Assembly: GCF_022878925.1 (NCBI RefSeq)
Contig: NZ_CP084626.1
Coordinates: 1,302,001 to 1,366,000, forward strand
Direction: 5' to 3'
DNA: 64,000 nt
From: Caballeronia sp. TF1N1
Lineage (GTDB): Bacteria; Pseudomonadota; Gammaproteobacteria; Burkholderiales; Burkholderiaceae
Shown here: one piece after another, positions 28,542 to 37,701 of the stretch
Layout of the letters: every line of letters begins with the position of its first letter
Numbering within the stretch: the stretch's first letter is position 1
The notes under the pieces: generated by a model
The model's database searches: none
The model's input: only the letters and a program-made list of their open reading frames with translations
What the model was told of the DNA's origin: nothing
Made by a program: the position numbers and the translations under genes

Positions 28542-28781
28542 GCGTGGGCTCCTTGTCAAACGTGCCGTGCTTTTGACGCCATGCGCGGCGGATGCTTGGG
28601 TTGGCAAGTTAATCGCGTGCTGCTTGCCGCGGGTCGAGCACGCGAACGAGTGTTCAGGCGAGCAACACGCGTACCCGCCTGGGGCCGTGGCGGCGCGGGC
28701 CGCGATGTAAAATGAATCCTTTGCTCGAGGGCCGATTCGCGATGCCCGTCAGAGAGCGAACGACTTCGAAGCGGAGAGAAG

Positions 28782-30020
28782 ATGGACAAGCAAGGCTTCA
28801 CCACTGGCATCGTACACGGCGATCGTGACGCGGGCGTCGAGCATGGCGGCGTGCGTCAACCCATCCATACGTCGGTTCAGTATGGCTTCGAACGCGTGGA
28901 AGATCTCATCGGCGTGTTTCAAGGCACGAAGAAGGGCGGGTTCAACTATGCTCGTCAGGGCACGCCGACCACTGCGGCGCTCGAGCGCAAGATCACGAAG
29001 CTCGAAGGCGGCGCGGGTTCCATCTGCTTCAGCACCGGCATGGGCGCAATCTGCGCGGTGTTTCTCACGCTTCTGCGCGCGGGCGATCATCTCGTGTCGA
29101 GCCAGTTCGTCTTCGGCAATACCAATAGCGTGTTCGGCACGCTGCGCACGCTCGGCATCGAAGTGACGGTGGTCGATGCAGGCGATGTCGCGAACGTCGC
29201 CAACGCGCTCAAGGCCAACACGCGCATGGTGTTCGTCGAGACCATCGCGAATCCGGGCACGCAGATCCCGGATTTGAAAGGTATCGGCGAACTGTGTCGC
29301 GAACGCGGGCTCGCTTATGTCGTCGATAACACCATCACGTCCGCGGCGCTTTTCAGGCCGAAGGATGTCGGCGCGAGCCTCGTCGTCAACTCGCTGACAA
29401 AGACGATTGCAGGACACGGCGCGGCGCTCGGCGGTGCGGTCACGGACACGGGCGTCTTCGACTGGAGCACGTACCCGAATATCGCGGATGACTACCGGCG
29501 CTCGCCCGCGAAGGAGCAAGGGCTTCTGCAAATTCGCAAGAAGGGTCTGCGCGACATGGGCGCGGCGTTGTCGTCCGAGCAGGCGCATCAGATTGCGCTA
29601 GGCGCGGAGACGTTGGCGTTGCGAGTCGGCAAGAGCAGCGATAACGCGCTCGCACTGGCGCAGTTCCTGGAGAAACACGAAGCGGTGGGTCGCGTGCTTT
29701 ATCCGGGTTTGCCGAGTCATCCGCAATATGAAGTCGCGAAGAGTCTGTTCAAAAACGGCTCGTGGCTCTTGTCATTCGAGTTGCGCCATCCCGAACGCAT
29801 GATCGACTTCGTCAACGCGCTGCAGATCCCGATCAAGGCGACCGGTCTCGGCGATACACGCACGCTCATCATCCCCGTTGCACCGACCATCTTCCACGAA
29901 GCCGGTCCGGACGTACGCCGCGCAATGGGCATTTCGGACGGCATGCTGCGCTTGTCGCTGGGTATCGAGGATATCGACGATCTCATCGCCGATTTCGAAC
30001 AAGCGTTGAAGCACGCGTAA
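28782..30020 (+). CDS. PLP-dependent Cys/Met metabolism enzyme (cystathionine gamma-synthase family)
   Basis: A 412-residue type I aminotransferase-fold enzyme. PLP-binding Lys207 lies in NSLTKTIAGHG, with phosphate-contact region FSTGMGAI and VDNTITSAAL upstream. Members make or break C-S bonds: O-succinylhomoserine sulfhydrylase, cystathionine gamma-synthase or methionine gamma-lyase. The TKTIAGHGAALGG segment resembles sulfhydrylase/gamma-lyase members, but the exact reaction cannot be fixed. Single-gene unit with a strong downstream terminator. Confidence 0.88.
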   Translation: MDKQGFTTGIVHGDRDAGVEHGGVRQPIHTSVQYGFERVEDLIGVFQGTKKGGFNYARQGTPTTAALERKITKLEGGAGSICFSTGMGAICAVFLTLLRAGDHLVSSQFVFGNTNSVFGTLRTLGIEVTVVDAGDVANVANALKANTRMVFVETIANPGTQIPDLKGIGELCRERGLAYVVDNTITSAALFRPKDVGASLVVNSLTKTIAGHGAALGGAVTDTGVFDWSTYPNIADDYRRSPAKEQGLLQIRKKGLRDMGAALSSEQAHQIALGAETLALRVGKSSDNALALAQFLEKHEAVGRVLYPGLPSHPQYEVAKSLFKNGSWLLSFELRHPERMIDFVNALQIPIKATGLGDTRTLIIPVAPTIFHEAGPDVRRAMGISDGMLRLSLGIEDIDDLIADFEQALKHA

Positions 30021-30045
30021 GCCGAGAAAGCGGGCTTCAAATGCA

Positions 30046-30078
30046 AAAAAGCCGTCGGTTCAGTCGACGGCTTTTTTG
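30046..30078. terminator. Bidirectional terminator between the PLP enzyme and yeiH
   Basis: AAAAAAGCCGTCG (30046-30058) and CGACGGCTTTTTT (30066-30078) form a perfect 13-bp stem with a 7-base loop. Six T on each strand make it functional in both directions, serving the two convergent genes. Confidence 0.95.
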
Positions 30079-30096
30079 TGTCCAGCATCGATACGA

Positions 30097-31161
30097 TCAG
30101 CCGAAAAGACGCTCCACACCATACGTGATCGCAAGTCCACCGCCGATCAACCATGCATACAGAATCGCACCGGTTGCAATCGCACGCGGACCCGCTTCGC
30201 GAATCTGCGCGATGCGCGTTTCCATGCCGAGTGCGGTCATCGCCATGGTGAGCGCGAAGGTATCGAGCGTGTTGAGCGTGCTGGTCGCGCTGGCGGGCAA
30301 CACGTGCAGCGAATTCACCACCACGAGCGCGAGGAAGCCGAAGGCGAACCAGGGCACCGCGAGCTTGCCCGTGCCGCTTTGTGCGCTTTGATCATGACGC
30401 TTGCGATTGATCCAGAAGCCGACCACGAGCAGGACCGGCACGAGCAACATGACGCGCGTCATCTTCACGATTGTCGCGATATGCGCCGCTTCCGGGCTCA
30501 CGTTGCTTGCCGCGCCAACGACCTGCGCGACTTCGTGAATCGTGCCGCCGAAGAAAAGGCCCGTGCCGAGCGTGTCGAGATGCAACCAGCCTGCGTGAAT
30601 CGCGAGCGGATAGAGGAACATGGAGAGCGTGCCGAACAGGACCACGCTGCCAACGGCCATCGCGCTCTTGTGGGGCTTCGATTGCAAGGTCGATTCGAAC
30701 GCGAGCACGGCCGCGGCGCCGCAGATGGCGCTGCCGGCTGCCGTGAGCAAGGCGGTATCGCGGTCGAGCTTCATGACCTTCATGCCGAACCATGTGCCGA
30801 TGGCAAGCGTACTCACGACCACCAGCACAGATACCGCGAAACCCGACAGCCCGACGTGCGCGATTTCCTGCAGACTCACGCGCAGCCCGAAGAACGCCAC
30901 CGCGATGCGCAGCAATTTGCGCGCGGAGAAGTTCACGCCCGCCGCCCAGCTTTCGGGCATGCCGTGGCGCAGCGCGTTGCCGTAGATCGTCCCCGCAGCA
31001 ATGCCGACGATCAACGGGCTGATGCCCAATCCAGCGATGAACGGCAGCGCGGACAGATGCGTCACGGCTGCCGCGAACAGCGCGACGAAAAGAATTCCGT
31101 TGAGCTGCCCACGCGTGGACGATGCTTCGGCGATTGTCGGTGCGGCGGGTACGGCGGACAT
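30097..31161 (-). CDS. YeiH-family putative sulfate exporter
   Basis: A 354-residue integral membrane protein with about ten helices. It matches the YeiH/UPF0324 family through LRIAVAFFGLRVSLQEIAHVG, LLTAAGSAICGAAAVLAFE and GTGLFFGGTIHEVAQVVGAA. Family members are proposed sulfate or sulfonate-linked exporters, though transport is poorly proven. It is divergent from a LysR gene (31276) with a nested inverted repeat between them, the usual yeiH-yeiE arrangement. Confidence 0.88.
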   Translation of the reverse strand: MSAVPAAPTIAEASSTRGQLNGILFVALFAAAVTHLSALPFIAGLGISPLIVGIAAGTIYGNALRHGMPESWAAGVNFSARKLLRIAVAFFGLRVSLQEIAHVGLSGFAVSVLVVVSTLAIGTWFGMKVMKLDRDTALLTAAGSAICGAAAVLAFESTLQSKPHKSAMAVGSVVLFGTLSMFLYPLAIHAGWLHLDTLGTGLFFGGTIHEVAQVVGAASNVSPEAAHIATIVKMTRVMLLVPVLLVVGFWINRKRHDQSAQSGTGKLAVPWFAFGFLALVVVNSLHVLPASATSTLNTLDTFALTMAMTALGMETRIAQIREAGPRAIATGAILYAWLIGGGLAITYGVERLFG

Positions 31162-31198
31162 GGGGAGCGTCCTTTTGACATTGCGTTGCGATGTGCTA

Positions 31199-31242
31199 AT
31201 CCTAAATCACTCATATGCATATGAAAAATCGTGATTTAGGAT
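31199..31242. promoter_or_regulatory. Nested dyads in the yeiH/LysR divergent promoter region
   Basis: The outer inverted repeat has 12-base arms: ATCCTAAATCAC at 31199-31210 and GTGATTTAGGAT at 31231-31242, separated by 20 bases. Inside lies the palindrome CATATGCATATG (31212-31223). The arm centres are about three helical turns apart, as expected for a LysR tetramer site. Binding by the adjacent LysR protein is inferred. Confidence 0.65.
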
Positions 31243-31275
31243 GCAATCTATCGGCTTAACTGATAGTTTTGCAAG

Positions 31276-32163
31276 ATGACCCCGGATCAGCTGATAACCT
31301 TTGCTACCGTTGCCGAGCACGGCAACATCAGCCGCGCGGCTATTGCGCTGCATTTGTCGCAGCCTGCCGTGTCGGGCCAACTTCGACTTTTGCAGGACGA
31401 ATTCGGCGAATCGCTCTATTTGCGCGACGGCCGGGGCATTCGCCTGACCGCAGCCGGCGAACAGTTGCGCGTCCACGCGGAGCGTGTGCGCGAGAGCTTC
31501 CGGCAAGCACACGCGCTGCGGGACGCGTTGCGCGGGCTCGAGCGCGGCACATTGCGTATCGGTGCGAGCACGACGCCCGCGAGCTATCTGCTGCCTTATC
31601 TGATCGCCGCATTCCACAAACGCTATCCCGACGTGACGCTGACGACCATCGACGGGAACACGGCGGAAATCGTCGCTGCGCTCGGTTCGCTCGATATCGC
31701 GCTCATCGAAGGCCAGCCAAGTGGCGAGTTGCCGTCGGGCACTACGGTGACCGCCTGGCGGGAAGACGAGATCGTGGCTATCGTTCCGCGCGGTCATCCG
31801 CTCGCCGAAAGGCAAGACGCCACGCTCGATGAAATCGGCGGCTATCCGCTCGTGCTGCGCGAAAGCGGCTCGGGCGTGCGGCAGATCGTCGAGCGCGCGT
31901 TCGCCCAGGGCAAGGTGGCCGTGCGCGTCGCGCTCGAAATCGCGGGCGTCGAAGGCGTCAAGGAAGCGGTGCGGGCGGGCATGGGTATCGGCTTCGTCTC
32001 GGCAATGTCGATCCGGCACGAGGACGGCATGCTGCAACGCGTACACGTCGGCCCGGCGCCGCTCACGCGCCGCTTTTCAATCCTGTTTCCTCATGCCGAC
32101 GCGCCTTCGCGTGTCGCCGCGCGCTTTCTCGAACTCTGCCAGGACGCCTCGATTCTCGGCTAG
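31276..32163 (+). CDS. LysR-family regulator, YeiE/CysL-like
   Basis: A 295-residue LysR regulator with N-terminal helix-turn-helix (MTPDQLITFATVAEHGNISRAAIALHLSQPAVSGQLRLLQ) and a substrate-binding domain from about 90 (GTLRIGASTTPASYLLPYLI). It is divergent from the yeiH-like exporter gene, and proteins of this subtype often sense sulfur compounds, so it probably controls yeiH. A palindrome-rich region between them supports this. The ligand is unknown. Confidence 0.92.
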   Translation: MTPDQLITFATVAEHGNISRAAIALHLSQPAVSGQLRLLQDEFGESLYLRDGRGIRLTAAGEQLRVHAERVRESFRQAHALRDALRGLERGTLRIGASTTPASYLLPYLIAAFHKRYPDVTLTTIDGNTAEIVAALGSLDIALIEGQPSGELPSGTTVTAWREDEIVAIVPRGHPLAERQDATLDEIGGYPLVLRESGSGVRQIVERAFAQGKVAVRVALEIAGVEGVKEAVRAGMGIGFVSAMSIRHEDGMLQRVHVGPAPLTRRFSILFPHADAPSRVAARFLELCQDASILG

Positions 32164-32250
32164 GGAATTCCACTATGGCGCAACGCGCACCGCCAAGAGC
32201 ACTATTCGTCTTCATTGGGGCGCCGCGGCGTCCTTTTCAAACAGCAGTAA

Positions 32251-32264
32251 TGGAACCGGTTCCA
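32251..32264 (+). promoter_or_regulatory. LacI/PtxS-type operator upstream of the kgu operon
   Basis: The perfect 14-base palindrome TGGAACCGGTTCCA has the central CG and AACCGGTT core of LacI-family operators. Pseudomonas PtxS binds TGAAACCGGTTTCA, which differs by one symmetric position. It ends 37 bases before the kguE start, where repressor would cover or follow the promoter. Confidence 0.8.
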
Positions 32265-32301
32265 ACCACTAGTTTTTGTCAGTTTTCAATGGAAAAGAGG
32301 C

Positions 32302-33102
32302 GTGATTTCATCTGATGTTTCAAAAATCGGCATGCGCCCGGATGTCGTCGTAGTCGCCAGCGCCTTCGGCTTGGACACGGTTCGCACCGATGGTCACGCG
32401 GTGTGCGCCGAAGCCGCCGCGCGCGCTGGCGCCCAGGGTTTCGAAGTGCGCCGCGAACTTTTCGCCGACGAATCCGATGCCAGTTTCGACGCGCTCTCGC
32501 GTCTCGGCGCGCGCATCCGCGCACTCGGTTTGTGGGCCGTCCACTCGACGCCGGCAACCTTGTTTCGCGACGATGGCGCTCTCGATGACAGTGCGCTCGC
32601 CCAGGCCATCGGCGAGGCGCATGCGCTGGGCGCGCGCATCGTGAAGCTGCAATTGGGCGGCACGGAACGCGGCGTTGCGACCGATGCGGCAACGCTCGAT
32701 CGGTTGCTGAACGCGGTGGCGTCGTCGCCAGCGCGGGTGGTCGTCGAAAACGGCCAGTTGAAAGCGGGCGGCACGATCGGCGCGTTCGAGGCGTTGTTCG
32801 CGGCTTTGCCCGCGCAGGCGCAAGACGGGCTTGCGATGACCTTCGACACTGGCAACTGGCGCTGGCCGGAGCAAGACCCGCTCGATGCCGCCGTGCGTCT
32901 CGCGCCGCACGTGGCCTATATCCATTGCAAGGCAGTGACAGGCGAGGGCGCGCGACGTTTCGCCGTCGCCCCGTCGCAAGACGATGCGCACTTCGTCGCG
33001 CTCCTCGCGCAATTGCCGCGTGACGTGCCGCGCGGAATCGAATATCCCTTTCTCGACGCCGATGACGCCGCCGTTCAGGTCGCGCGTATCGCGGCATTTT
33101 GA
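32302..33102 (+). CDS. kguE: TIM-barrel sugar phosphate isomerase/epimerase, KguE-like
   Basis: A 266-residue xylose-isomerase-like TIM-barrel protein, first gene of a set ordered kguE-kguK-kguT-kguD as in Pseudomonas. Metal-ligand candidates are Glu in VVVENGQ, Asp/His in MTFDTGNWRWPE and YIHCKAV, and Glu in RGIEYPF. KguE's exact reaction in 2-ketogluconate use is not well defined. The start is uncertain: GTG 32302 follows GGAAAAGAGG, while the first ATG is 32332. Confidence 0.82.
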   Translation: MISSDVSKIGMRPDVVVVASAFGLDTVRTDGHAVCAEAAARAGAQGFEVRRELFADESDASFDALSRLGARIRALGLWAVHSTPATLFRDDGALDDSALAQAIGEAHALGARIVKLQLGGTERGVATDAATLDRLLNAVASSPARVVVENGQLKAGGTIGAFEALFAALPAQAQDGLAMTFDTGNWRWPEQDPLDAAVRLAPHVAYIHCKAVTGEGARRFAVAPSQDDAHFVALLAQLPRDVPRGIEYPFLDADDAAVQVARIAAF

Positions 33103-33116
33103 ATACAAGGTACCGC

Positions 33117-34103
33117 ATGCAATCACAACGAAACGCCCTCGACATCGTTACGTACGGCGAGGCGATGACCATGTTCGTCGCCGCCGAAACCGGCGATCTG
33201 GCAAAGGTCGGCCAGTTCACCAAACGCGTCGCGGGCGCGGATCTGAACGTGGCTATCGGGTTGTCGCGGCTCGGCTTCAAGGTGGGCTGGATGAGCCGTG
33301 TCGGGCGAGATTCCTTCGGTCAGTACGTGCTCGATGTGCTCGCGGCCGAAGGCATCGATGCGCGCCGCGTGAGTATCGACGAGCGCTATCCGACCGGCTT
33401 CCAGTTGAAGGGCAAGTGCGACGACGGCAGCGATCCGGCAGTCGAATACTTCCGCAAGGGCTCGGCCGCAAGCCATCTTTCGCTCGACGATTACGCCGCT
33501 GATTACGTGCTCAACGCGCGGCATCTGCATCTGACGGGCGTGGCGCCAGCCATTTCGGCGAGTTCGCGTGAACTGGCTTTCCACATGGCCCGCGAAATGC
33601 GTGCAGCAGGCAAGACTATTTCCTTCGATCCGAATTTGCGTCCGACACTCTGGCCGTCGCGCGACGCGATGGCGCAATCGCTCAACGCGCTCGCGGCGCT
33701 TGCCGACTGGGTGCTGCCGGGCGTGAGCGAAGGGTTGACGCTGACGGGCTACGAGAAACCCGAGGACATCGCGAAGTTTTATCTCGATCAGGGCGCGAAG
33801 GGCGTGGTCGTGAAACTGGGCGCATACGGCGCGTATTTCCGCACCGTCGATGGCGATGCCGGCATCGTGCCCGCGGTGCCCGTCGCGAAGGTCGTGGATA
33901 CCGTCGGCGCGGGCGATGGCTTCGCGGTTGGCGTAGTGAGCGCGCTGCTCGAAGGCCGCGACGTGCGGCATGCAATCGCGCGCGGCAACCGCATCGGCGC
34001 CCTGGCGATTCAGGTGATCGGCGACAGCGAGGGCCTGCCCACGCGCGCCGCGCTCGACGTGCTCGAAGCTCAGGATGTGGGCGCTGCCCTCGACGCCGCG
34101 TGA
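33117..34103 (+). CDS. kguK: 2-ketogluconate kinase (PfkB family)
   Basis: A 328-residue ribokinase-fold enzyme that probably phosphorylates 2-ketogluconate to 2-keto-6-phosphogluconate. It has the PfkB N-terminal GEAMTMFVA and GADLNVAIGLSRLG, and the ATP-site motif DTVGAGDGFAVG with catalytic base Asp267. By sequence alone it could be a 2-keto-3-deoxygluconate kinase; its place between kguE and kguT favours KguK. ATG 33117 is preferred (AAGG upstream) over a TTG six codons earlier. Confidence 0.85.
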   Translation: MQSQRNALDIVTYGEAMTMFVAAETGDLAKVGQFTKRVAGADLNVAIGLSRLGFKVGWMSRVGRDSFGQYVLDVLAAEGIDARRVSIDERYPTGFQLKGKCDDGSDPAVEYFRKGSAASHLSLDDYAADYVLNARHLHLTGVAPAISASSRELAFHMAREMRAAGKTISFDPNLRPTLWPSRDAMAQSLNALAALADWVLPGVSEGLTLTGYEKPEDIAKFYLDQGAKGVVVKLGAYGAYFRTVDGDAGIVPAVPVAKVVDTVGAGDGFAVGVVSALLEGRDVRHAIARGNRIGALAIQVIGDSEGLPTRAALDVLEAQDVGAALDAA

Positions 34104-34141
34104 TCCTCAGAGACTCAATCGAACTGTGTTCGGAGACAACC

Positions 34142-35425
34142 ATGCAAGCATCTTCAACCCCGACTCCCGCCGTGCGCCGCTGGTGGATGATCATGCCGAT
34201 CGTCTTCATCACGTATAGCCTTGCGTATCTGGATCGCGCGAACTATGGCTTTGCGTCGGCGGCGGGCATCAATCAGGATCTGGGCATCAGCAAGGGACTG
34301 TCGTCGCTGATCGGCGCGTTGTTCTTTCTCGGCTACTTCTTCTTTCAGATTCCGGGCGCGATCTACGCCGAACGCCGCAGCGTGAAGAAGCTCGTCTTCT
34401 GGAGCCTGATTTTATGGGGCGGTTGCGCCGCGCTGACGGGCATGGTGAGCAACATACCGTCGCTGATGGCGATCCGCTTCGTGCTCGGTGTCGTCGAAGC
34501 GGCGGTGATGCCCGCGATGCTCGTCTTCATCGCGAACTGGTTCACCAAGTCGGAGCGTTCACGCGCGAATACGTTTCTGATTCTCGGCAATCCGGTGACA
34601 GTGCTGTGGATGTCGGTCGTCTCGGGCTATCTCGTGAATTCGTTCGGCTGGCGGCACATGTTTATCGCCGAAGGTTTGCCTGCGGTGGTGTGGGCGGTGA
34701 TCTGGTGGTTCATCGTGAAGGACAAACCCGCGCAGGTGACGTGGCTCACGGACGCGGAAAAGAGCGATCTCGATGCCACCTTGCGCGCCGAGCAAGCGGC
34801 GATCAAGCCGGTGAAGAACTATGGCGAGGCATTCAAGTCTCCCGCTGTCATCAAGCTGTGCGCGCAATACTTCTGCTGGAGCATCGGCGTGTATGGCTTC
34901 GTGCTCTGGCTGCCGTCCATCCTCAAGAGCGGCTCCACGCTCGGCATGGTCGAGACGGGCTGGCTTTCCGCAGTGCCTTATCTCGCCGCGACCATCGCCA
35001 TGCTGCTCGCTTCCTGGGCCTCCGACAAACTGCAGGCGCGCAAGGCCTTCGTATGGCCATTCCTGCTGATCGGCGCGGTGGCGTTCGCGGGTTCGTATCT
35101 GCTTGGATCGAACCACTTTTGGGCTTCGTACGTCTTGCTCGTGATTGCGGGCGCGGCGATGTATGCGCCTTATGGGCCGTTCTTCGCGATCGTGCCTGAA
35201 CTGCTGCCGAAGAACGTCGCGGGCGGTGCCATGGCGCTCATCAACAGCATGGGCGCGCTCGGTTCGTTCGTGGGTTCCTATGTCGTCGGATACCTGAACG
35301 GGGCCACTGGATCGCCGGCTGCGTCATACGTCTTCATGAGCGCGGCCTTGCTCGTGGCCGTGGCGTTGACGCTGGCCGTGAAGCCGCCAGCGGTGGTAAG
35401 TCCGCGCGTCGCCGTGGGGTCTTGA
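34142..35425 (+). CDS. kguT: MFS transporter, 2-ketogluconate permease (KguT-like)
   Basis: A 427-residue major-facilitator protein of the anion:cation symporter type, with 12 predicted helices. It opens with VRRWWMIMPIVFITYSLAYLDRANYGFA, has the cytoplasmic loop YAERRSVKKL, and the MALINSMGALGSFVGSYVVGYL segment near the end. In the kgu context its substrate is probably 2-ketogluconate. TCGGAGA precedes the ATG at 34142, which I prefer to a start 14 codons upstream. Confidence 0.87.
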   Translation: MQASSTPTPAVRRWWMIMPIVFITYSLAYLDRANYGFASAAGINQDLGISKGLSSLIGALFFLGYFFFQIPGAIYAERRSVKKLVFWSLILWGGCAALTGMVSNIPSLMAIRFVLGVVEAAVMPAMLVFIANWFTKSERSRANTFLILGNPVTVLWMSVVSGYLVNSFGWRHMFIAEGLPAVVWAVIWWFIVKDKPAQVTWLTDAEKSDLDATLRAEQAAIKPVKNYGEAFKSPAVIKLCAQYFCWSIGVYGFVLWLPSILKSGSTLGMVETGWLSAVPYLAATIAMLLASWASDKLQARKAFVWPFLLIGAVAFAGSYLLGSNHFWASYVLLVIAGAAMYAPYGPFFAIVPELLPKNVAGGAMALINSMGALGSFVGSYVVGYLNGATGSPAASYVFMSAALLVAVALTLAVKPPAVVSPRVAVGS

Positions 35426-35531
35426 TGTCCAGAGCTCCAGAGCGCTGCCGCTGTCTATGCTTTAATGGAAAACACGAACGTAGCGGCCGTTATCCACTCT
35501 TACCATGAGCCTGCAAAGGCCTGAAAACTCC

Positions 35532-36503
35532 ATGAGCCGAAAGAAAATCGTAGCCTATAAGTCTCTGCCATCCGATGTCGAAGCGTACCTTCGCGAGCAT
35601 GCGGACGTCGTACATGTCGATCCGGCCGATCATGATGCATTCGTCGCGGCGCTCAAGGATGCCGACGGCGCCATCGGTGCGAGCGCGAAGATCACGCCCG
35701 CGATGATCGAAGGCGCGACGCGTCTGAAGGCGCTTTCGACGGTCTCGGTAGGCTTCGATGCGTTCGATGTCGACGACCTGACCAAACGCGGCATCGTGCT
35801 CACGCATACGCCTGACGTGCTCACCGAATCGACCGCGGATACGGTCTTCGCATTGATCCTCGCCAGCGCGCGCCGCGTGGTGGAACTCGCGGAATGGGTC
35901 AAGGAAGGGAACTGGAAAGCGAGCCTGGGCGAAGAAGGTTTTGGCGTGGATGTGCAGGGCAAGACGCTTGGTATCGTGGGGCTCGGTCGCATTGGTGGCG
36001 CGGTGGCAAGACGCGCGTCGCTGGGCTTTCGCATGAACGTGCTTTACACGAATCGCAGTTCCAACGAGCAAGCAGAGAAGGACTACGGCGCGAAGCGTGT
36101 CGAACTCGACGACCTCCTTGGGCAATCCGACTTCGTGCTTCTGCAAGTGCCGCTCACGGCTCAGACGCGTCATATCATCGGCGCGGCGCAGCTCAAGAAA
36201 ATGAAGAAAAGCGCAATTCTCATCAACGCATCACGCGGACCGACCGTCGATGAAGCGGCGCTCATCGAAGCTCTCAAAGACGGCACGATTCGCGCGGCAG
36301 GCCTCGACGTGTTCGACAAGGAACCGCTGCCCGTCGATTCGCCCTTGCTCAAGCTGAAGAACGTCGTCGCGTTGCCGCACATCGGCTCGGCCACGCATGA
36401 AACGCGTCACGCGATGAACCTCAACGCCGCCGAGAACCTCATCGGCGCGCTCGATGGCACGCTCACGCAGAACATCGTGAATCGCGAAGTCCTCAAGCGC
36501 TGA
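35532..36503 (+). CDS. kguD: 2-keto-6-phosphogluconate reductase (D-isomer 2-hydroxyacid dehydrogenase)
   Basis: A 323-residue NAD(P)-dependent dehydrogenase that in the kgu pathway reduces 2-keto-6-phosphogluconate to 6-phosphogluconate. It has the Rossmann motif TLGIVGLGRIGG, the catalytic Arg in NASRGPTVDE, Glu in FDKEPLP, and His in PHIGSATHETR. Very similar proteins (GhrB/TkrA) reduce glyoxylate or 2-ketogluconate; context supports KguD. The start at 35532 has AAGG upstream; an in-frame ATG nine codons earlier lacks an RBS. Confidence 0.87.
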   Translation: MSRKKIVAYKSLPSDVEAYLREHADVVHVDPADHDAFVAALKDADGAIGASAKITPAMIEGATRLKALSTVSVGFDAFDVDDLTKRGIVLTHTPDVLTESTADTVFALILASARRVVELAEWVKEGNWKASLGEEGFGVDVQGKTLGIVGLGRIGGAVARRASLGFRMNVLYTNRSSNEQAEKDYGAKRVELDDLLGQSDFVLLQVPLTAQTRHIIGAAQLKKMKKSAILINASRGPTVDEAALIEALKDGTIRAAGLDVFDKEPLPVDSPLLKLKNVVALPHIGSATHETRHAMNLNAAENLIGALDGTLTQNIVNREVLKR

Positions 36504-36582
36504 ACGCGGATCGGATCGCCGGGCAGCCACGATGCGCTAACATGCGCATGCCGAGGCCAACGACAACGATGTCGATACCGCT

Positions 36583-36598
36583 CGCCCGATGTCGGGCG
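36583..36598 (+). promoter_or_regulatory. Hairpin between kguD and the LacI-type regulator
   Basis: CGCCC and GGGCG pair around GATGTC (36583-36598). It lies 24 bases before the likely regulator start and is followed by GTTCGTC rather than a T-run. It may attenuate kgu read-through. It overlaps an alternative in-frame ATG at 36589, an argument against that start. Confidence 0.3.
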
Positions 36599-36621
36599 TT
36601 CGTCAAGCCATCACGACCACC

Positions 36622-37701
36622 ATGTCCGACGATCCCACTTCAAGCAACCGGCCGCGCGTTTTCGGGGCGCGCCGCGCGACCATCACCGATGTCGCGCGCG
36701 AAGCCGGCACCGGCAAGACCAGCATCTCGCGTTATCTGAACGGCGAGACGGGCGTGTTGTCGCCCGATTTGCGCGAGCGTATCGAGGCGGCTATCGCGCG
36801 GCTGGACTATCGACCGAATCAGATGGCGCGCGGCCTGAAGCGCGGGCGCAATCGACTGATCGGCATGTTGCTCGCCGACCTGACCAATCCGTACTCCGTC
36901 GAAGTGCTGCAAGGCGTGGAAGCCGCGTGCCATGCGCTTAACTACATGCCGCTCATCTGCCACGCGGCCAATGAAGTCGACATGGAGCGGCGTTATCTGC
37001 AATTGCTTACGACGTATCGCGTCGAAGGCGTGATCGTGAATGCGCTCGGCGTGAAGGAAGCGTTGTTGCAAGGCTTCACGCAAGGCGGTATTCCGGTCGT
37101 GCTGGTCGATCGTTCGGTGGAAGGCATCGTCACCGATATGGTCGGGCTCGACAATCCGGCGGCCGTTGCACTGGCAACCGGACATCTCATCGATGAAGGC
37201 TTCGACGAATTGCTCTTCATCGTGCAGCCCGTCACGCATGTTAGTTCGCGTCGTTTGCGCGAGGCCGCGTTTCGCGAAAGCGTGAGCGCGCGTGCTGCAA
37301 ACGGCGTGACGCTCGTGATCGATCTCGCCGATGCGGCATCCACGCTCGATGAAATCGATCGGCGCATCGAAGGTGCGCGCGCGGCAAACCGGCGCGTCGC
37401 TTTGTTCGCGGCGAACGGTCCGGTGGCTTTGCGCGTCGCGGTGCATCTCAAGGAACGATACGGCGCGGACTGGCAAGCGGGCGTCGCGTTGATGTCCATC
37501 GACGATTCCGAATGGGCGCAACTCGCCGGCATGACGACGGTGCGGCAGCCGACTTACGATATCGGCCGACGCGCGGTGGAGTTTCTGCATGAGCGGCTCG
37601 GCGGCGCGGTCATGCCGCCACGCGAATGTCTGTTGCCGGGAGAACTCGTCGTGCGCGCATCGACGACGAGAGCAAGACACGAAGCATCACAAGGAACCTG
37701 A
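36622..37701 (+). CDS. ptxS: LacI-family regulator, PtxS-like
   Basis: A 359-residue LacI/GalR repressor: N-terminal helix-turn-helix (ATITDVAREAGTGKTSISRYLNGE) with hinge region YRPNQMARGLKRGRNR, then a periplasmic-binding-like domain (LIGMLLADLTNPYSVEVLQGVE). In Pseudomonas, PtxS responds to 2-ketogluconate and represses kgu genes. Here it is the distal gene on the kgu strand, and a PtxS-like palindrome precedes kguE. ATG 36622 is the preferred start but an ATG at 36589 is also possible. Confidence 0.87.
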   Translation: MSDDPTSSNRPRVFGARRATITDVAREAGTGKTSISRYLNGETGVLSPDLRERIEAAIARLDYRPNQMARGLKRGRNRLIGMLLADLTNPYSVEVLQGVEAACHALNYMPLICHAANEVDMERRYLQLLTTYRVEGVIVNALGVKEALLQGFTQGGIPVVLVDRSVEGIVTDMVGLDNPAAVALATGHLIDEGFDELLFIVQPVTHVSSRRLREAAFRESVSARAANGVTLVIDLADAASTLDEIDRRIEGARAANRRVALFAANGPVALRVAVHLKERYGADWQAGVALMSIDDSEWAQLAGMTTVRQPTYDIGRRAVEFLHERLGGAVMPPRECLLPGELVVRASTTRARHEASQGT

